Shown piece by piece: positions 7,285 to 9,032 of a DNA stretch of 9,032 nucleotides. Under the pieces are notes generated by a model. That model searched no databases, had not been told where the DNA came from, and saw only the letters and a list, made by a program, of their open reading frames with translations. This stretch comes from an uncultured Prevotella sp. (GTDB lineage Bacteria; Bacteroidota; Bacteroidia; Bacteroidales; Bacteroidaceae): the NCBI GenBank assembly GCA_947072805.1, contig CAMTJK010000136.1, positions 1 through 9,032 on the forward strand. Direction: 5' to 3'. Positions within the stretch are counted from its first letter, which is position 1. Every line of letters begins with the position of its first letter. The position numbers and the translations under genes are program-made.

Positions 7285-7321
7285 AATACTACTGCATAGT
7301 CTGATGCGGTAGTATTTTTTT
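7285..7321 (+). terminator. Rho-independent terminator of the seven-gene operon
   Basis: AATACTACTGCAT (7285-7297) pairs with ATGCGGTAGTATT (7304-7316): 13 pairs including one U-G, with a six-base loop AGTCTG. It runs directly into a T-run (7315-7321). It lies 52 bases after the stop of the last operon gene, and no other gene follows on this strand for 400 bases. Confidence 0.88.
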
Positions 7322-7671
7322 GTTATTACCCCAAATATGTCGTTAGATTTTATGTCTGTTCCGTCTATCTGTGTGCCGGATTTCAACTATAATCCCAAAT
7401 CGTCCATTAGACTGTTATGCGCAAACATACTTTCTTTTTGTCATCTGTCTTTTCGTTTATCAGTTACAATGGAACCCCATTGCTCCCTCAAAACGTAAAG
7501 ACATCTGTTCAAAAATATAAGCAGTTATCATCATAACGCTAATGGCCGATTTGGGATAATCAGTAATTTGACAGACATGAAATCTAACGATCTGTTCGTG
7601 TCGAAAAAACGTGTGTTGTTTACAGAAACGACTTTCTAACGTCGGTGAGCGTTTGGGCACAAGGTAATAAC
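7322..7671. repeat. Large imperfect palindrome (MITE-like or palindromic intergenic repeat)
   Basis: Several separate segments pair around one centre. CAATGG (7467-7472) pairs with CCATTG (7477-7482) across AACC. Bases 7446-7458 pair with 7491-7503 (12 of 13). Bases 7389-7410 pair with 7539-7560 (20 of 22). All three share exactly the same centre, 7474.5. Further out, 7341-7359 pairs with 7571-7589 (18 of 19, the odd one a T-G), shifted by 19 bases because of an indel. The ends are a 9-bp inverted repeat, GTTATTACC (7322-7330) and GGTAATAAC (7663-7671). The right arm is longer; near 7621-7640 it holds an extra degenerate copy of the GTTAGA...TGTCTGT motif. No transposase is inside and no clear target-site duplication flanks it. 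It begins immediately after the operon terminator. Whether it recurs elsewhere cannot be judged from one window. Confidence 0.72.
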
Positions 7672-7736
7672 GTAAAGGTGGAAATGCAATAAAAACGTTA
7701 CAATGTCGTTTAGAATGATATCCAAAGGATATTTTC

Positions 7737-8900
7737 ATGCAGTGGACAGATAGAATACGGCAGGTTAAGATTGTGTTGGTGCTGGTGGCTGTTGTCATAG
7801 CCGTCGCCTCGCTGATGGTGTCACACTTTCTTGTGAAAGACCTTTCTGATGAAGAGAGGAACAAGATGGAAGTGTGGGCACAAGCTCTTCATGCTCTTAA
7901 CAATGCAGATGAAAATTCGGATGTCACCCTTATTCTCAATGTCTTGCAGGGAAACAATACCATTCCTGTTATTGTTCTTGACCCCGGCGGCAACGTTACA
8001 GATTACCGCAATGTCCGTATCAAAGCAGATAATGCCGAAGATTCCATGTTATATGTTACCCGTTTGGGCAGGCAGATGTTCCAGTCGGGCAAATATATAA
8101 GGATAGACCTCGGCGATGGCGTAAAGGACTATCAGATGGTGTGTTATGACGAGTCTACCATGCTTAAACGCCTCTCTTCATATCCTTATGTGCAGCTCGG
8201 TATCGTCCTGATATTTGTTATTGTAGCCATTTTTGCCCTTCTCTCGTCGAAGAGGGCAGAGCAGAACAAGGTGTGGGTTGGCTTGTCTAAGGAAACGGCG
8301 CATCAGCTCGGCACGCCCATATCAAGTCTGATGGCATGGGTGGAGATTCTAAAGGAAAACTATCCCGACGACACTCTCATTCCTGAAATGGACAAGGACG
8401 TAAAGCGCCTGGAACGCATTGCCGAGCGTTTTTCCAAGATAGGTTCCCTGCCCGAGCCCGTAGATGCGAGCATGAACGATGTGATGGAGCATGTCATAGA
8501 CTACATGGACAGGCGCACCTCGTCGAAGGTACAGATATTGCGCAACTTCCCTGACCACGATGTCATTGTCAAGATGAATGCGTCGCTCTTCGAGTGGGTC
8601 ATCGAAAACTTGTGCAAGAATGCCGTCGATGCTATGGAGGGAAGCGGACGCATAGTGCTGTCCCTCATGGACGAGGCAAACAAGGTGGTTGTGGAAGTGG
8701 AGGATAACGGCAAGGGAATAAGAAAGAAAGACATATCCAACGTGTTCACACCCGGATTTACAACAAAGAAGCGAGGCTGGGGACTCGGTCTGTCGCTTGC
8801 CAGACGTATCGTGGAGGAATATCATAAAGGGAAAATCTTTGTCAAATCCTCCGAGGTGGGCAAGGGCACGACGTTTAGGATAGAATTGCGCAAGCAATGA
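7737..8900 (+). CDS. Membrane sensor histidine kinase (387 aa)
   Basis: This is an inner-membrane two-component sensor kinase. A first membrane helix (about residues 11-33) is followed by an extracytoplasmic sensor domain of about 115 residues and a second helix (about 153-170). A short linker leads to the dimerisation/phosphoacceptor helix with the variant H-box KETAHQLGTPISSLMAW, placing the phosphorylated histidine at H189. The ATP-binding domain shows the N-box (ENLCKNAVDAM, N291 and N295), the G1 box (EDNGKGI, D323), an F-box-like stretch (FTPGFTTK) and the G2 box (RGWGLGLSLARRI), so it should be catalytically complete. No HAMP or receiver domain is seen. ATG 7737 is the first possible ATG, since an in-frame TGA lies at 7716-7718. 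No response regulator is in the window. No -7 consensus box is evident upstream, so the promoter may lie within the palindromic repeat. Confidence 0.92.
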   Translation: MQWTDRIRQVKIVLVLVAVVIAVASLMVSHFLVKDLSDEERNKMEVWAQALHALNNADENSDVTLILNVLQGNNTIPVIVLDPGGNVTDYRNVRIKADNAEDSMLYVTRLGRQMFQSGKYIRIDLGDGVKDYQMVCYDESTMLKRLSSYPYVQLGIVLIFVIVAIFALLSSKRAEQNKVWVGLSKETAHQLGTPISSLMAWVEILKENYPDDTLIPEMDKDVKRLERIAERFSKIGSLPEPVDASMNDVMEHVIDYMDRRTSSKVQILRNFPDHDVIVKMNASLFEWVIENLCKNAVDAMEGSGRIVLSLMDEANKVVVEVEDNGKGIRKKDISNVFTPGFTTKKRGWGLGLSLARRIVEEYHKGKIFVKSSEVGKGTTFRIELRKQ

Positions 8901-9032
8901 CTTCACTATATATAATAAGGTATAGTAAAAAATATAAATTGATACGTTATATAAGGCATCATGATACTGCGATATAACGTGTATAACATTTATTTACTTT
9001 TTAGAAAAATCTTTACTTTAACGTGTGTTAAT
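8901..9032. promoter_or_regulatory. AT-rich downstream region with operator-like repeats
   Basis: A perfect 9-bp inverted repeat ACGTTATAT (8944-8952) / ATATAACGT (8972-8980) surrounds a 19-base spacer with the palindrome ATCATGAT (8958-8965). The word TAACGTGT occurs at 8975-8982 and again at 9019-9026, and a related TAACGTAT lies on the other strand at 8942-8949. This looks like a control region for a gene beyond the window. Near the kinase stop, ACTATA (8905-8910) and TATAGT (8921-8926) can pair, but with no T-run. No convincing kinase terminator is seen. Confidence 0.35.

Noticed and set aside
7366..7373. TATCTGTG as a kinase promoter box
   Set aside because: One mismatch to TAnnTTTG, no -33 element, and 360 bases from the start codon.
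7322..7671. CRISPR array or tRNA-associated attachment site
   Set aside because: The repeats are inverted around one centre and not regularly spaced direct repeats. No tRNA gene, integrase or cas gene is in the window.
7460..7864. 134-codon open frame on the - strand
   Set aside because: It starts inside the kinase gene in antisense and runs through the palindromic repeat. Its length follows from repeat and codon composition, and it lacks domain-like patterning. If many genomes carry similar 'proteins', that would reflect repeat copies.
8349..8906. 185-codon open frame on the - strand opposite the kinase
   Set aside because: It lies fully antisense to the ATP-binding domain of a clearly genuine kinase, a common mirror effect of its codon use.
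8905..8926. ACTATA/TATAGT hairpin after the kinase as a terminator
   Set aside because: Only six A/T-rich pairs, followed by A residues rather than a T-run on the coding strand.

Overview
The window looks like a Bacteroidales chromosome, most likely Prevotella/Segatella or a close relative. This rests on three things: upstream boxes matching the Bacteroidetes -7 consensus TAnnTTTG, start codons preceded by A/T-rich sequence rather than Shine-Dalgarno sites, and a run of short signal peptides ending in A-Q. This is inference from style; no marker gene is present to fix the genus.

Layout. Bases 1-706 hold no confident gene. They contain two -7-like boxes (332-339 and 635-642), a perfect 12-bp palindrome and a few very short reading frames, so the main operon may have a long leader. 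From 707 to 7232 seven genes lie on the + strand with gaps of only 12-45 bases, and all seven products begin with a signal peptide. In order they are: a WG-repeat protein (581 aa); a 411-aa protein of unknown function; a 155-aa protein; a 190-aa outer-membrane beta-barrel; a 153-aa paralogue of the 155-aa protein; a DUF6175-like protein (317 aa); and a 310-aa protein with a CsgG/LpoB-like N-terminal pattern and a helical C-terminus. A clear Rho-independent terminator at 7285-7321 closes the operon.

Bases 7322-7671 form a large imperfect palindrome. Its arms pair around one centre at 7474/7475 and it has 9-bp terminal inverted repeats, which resembles a MITE or a palindromic intergenic repeat. 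A membrane sensor histidine kinase (7737-8900) follows; its response regulator is not visible here. The final 132 bases are AT-rich and carry a perfect 9-bp inverted repeat and repeated TAACGTGT words, probably the control region of the next gene.

Working hypothesis: the seven genes encode one envelope assembly. Several small periplasmic or lipid-facing proteins of CsgG/FlgT/LPP20-like type would act with a small beta-barrel and a WG-repeat binding protein. The sequence supports co-expression and export. It does not reveal what the assembly does.
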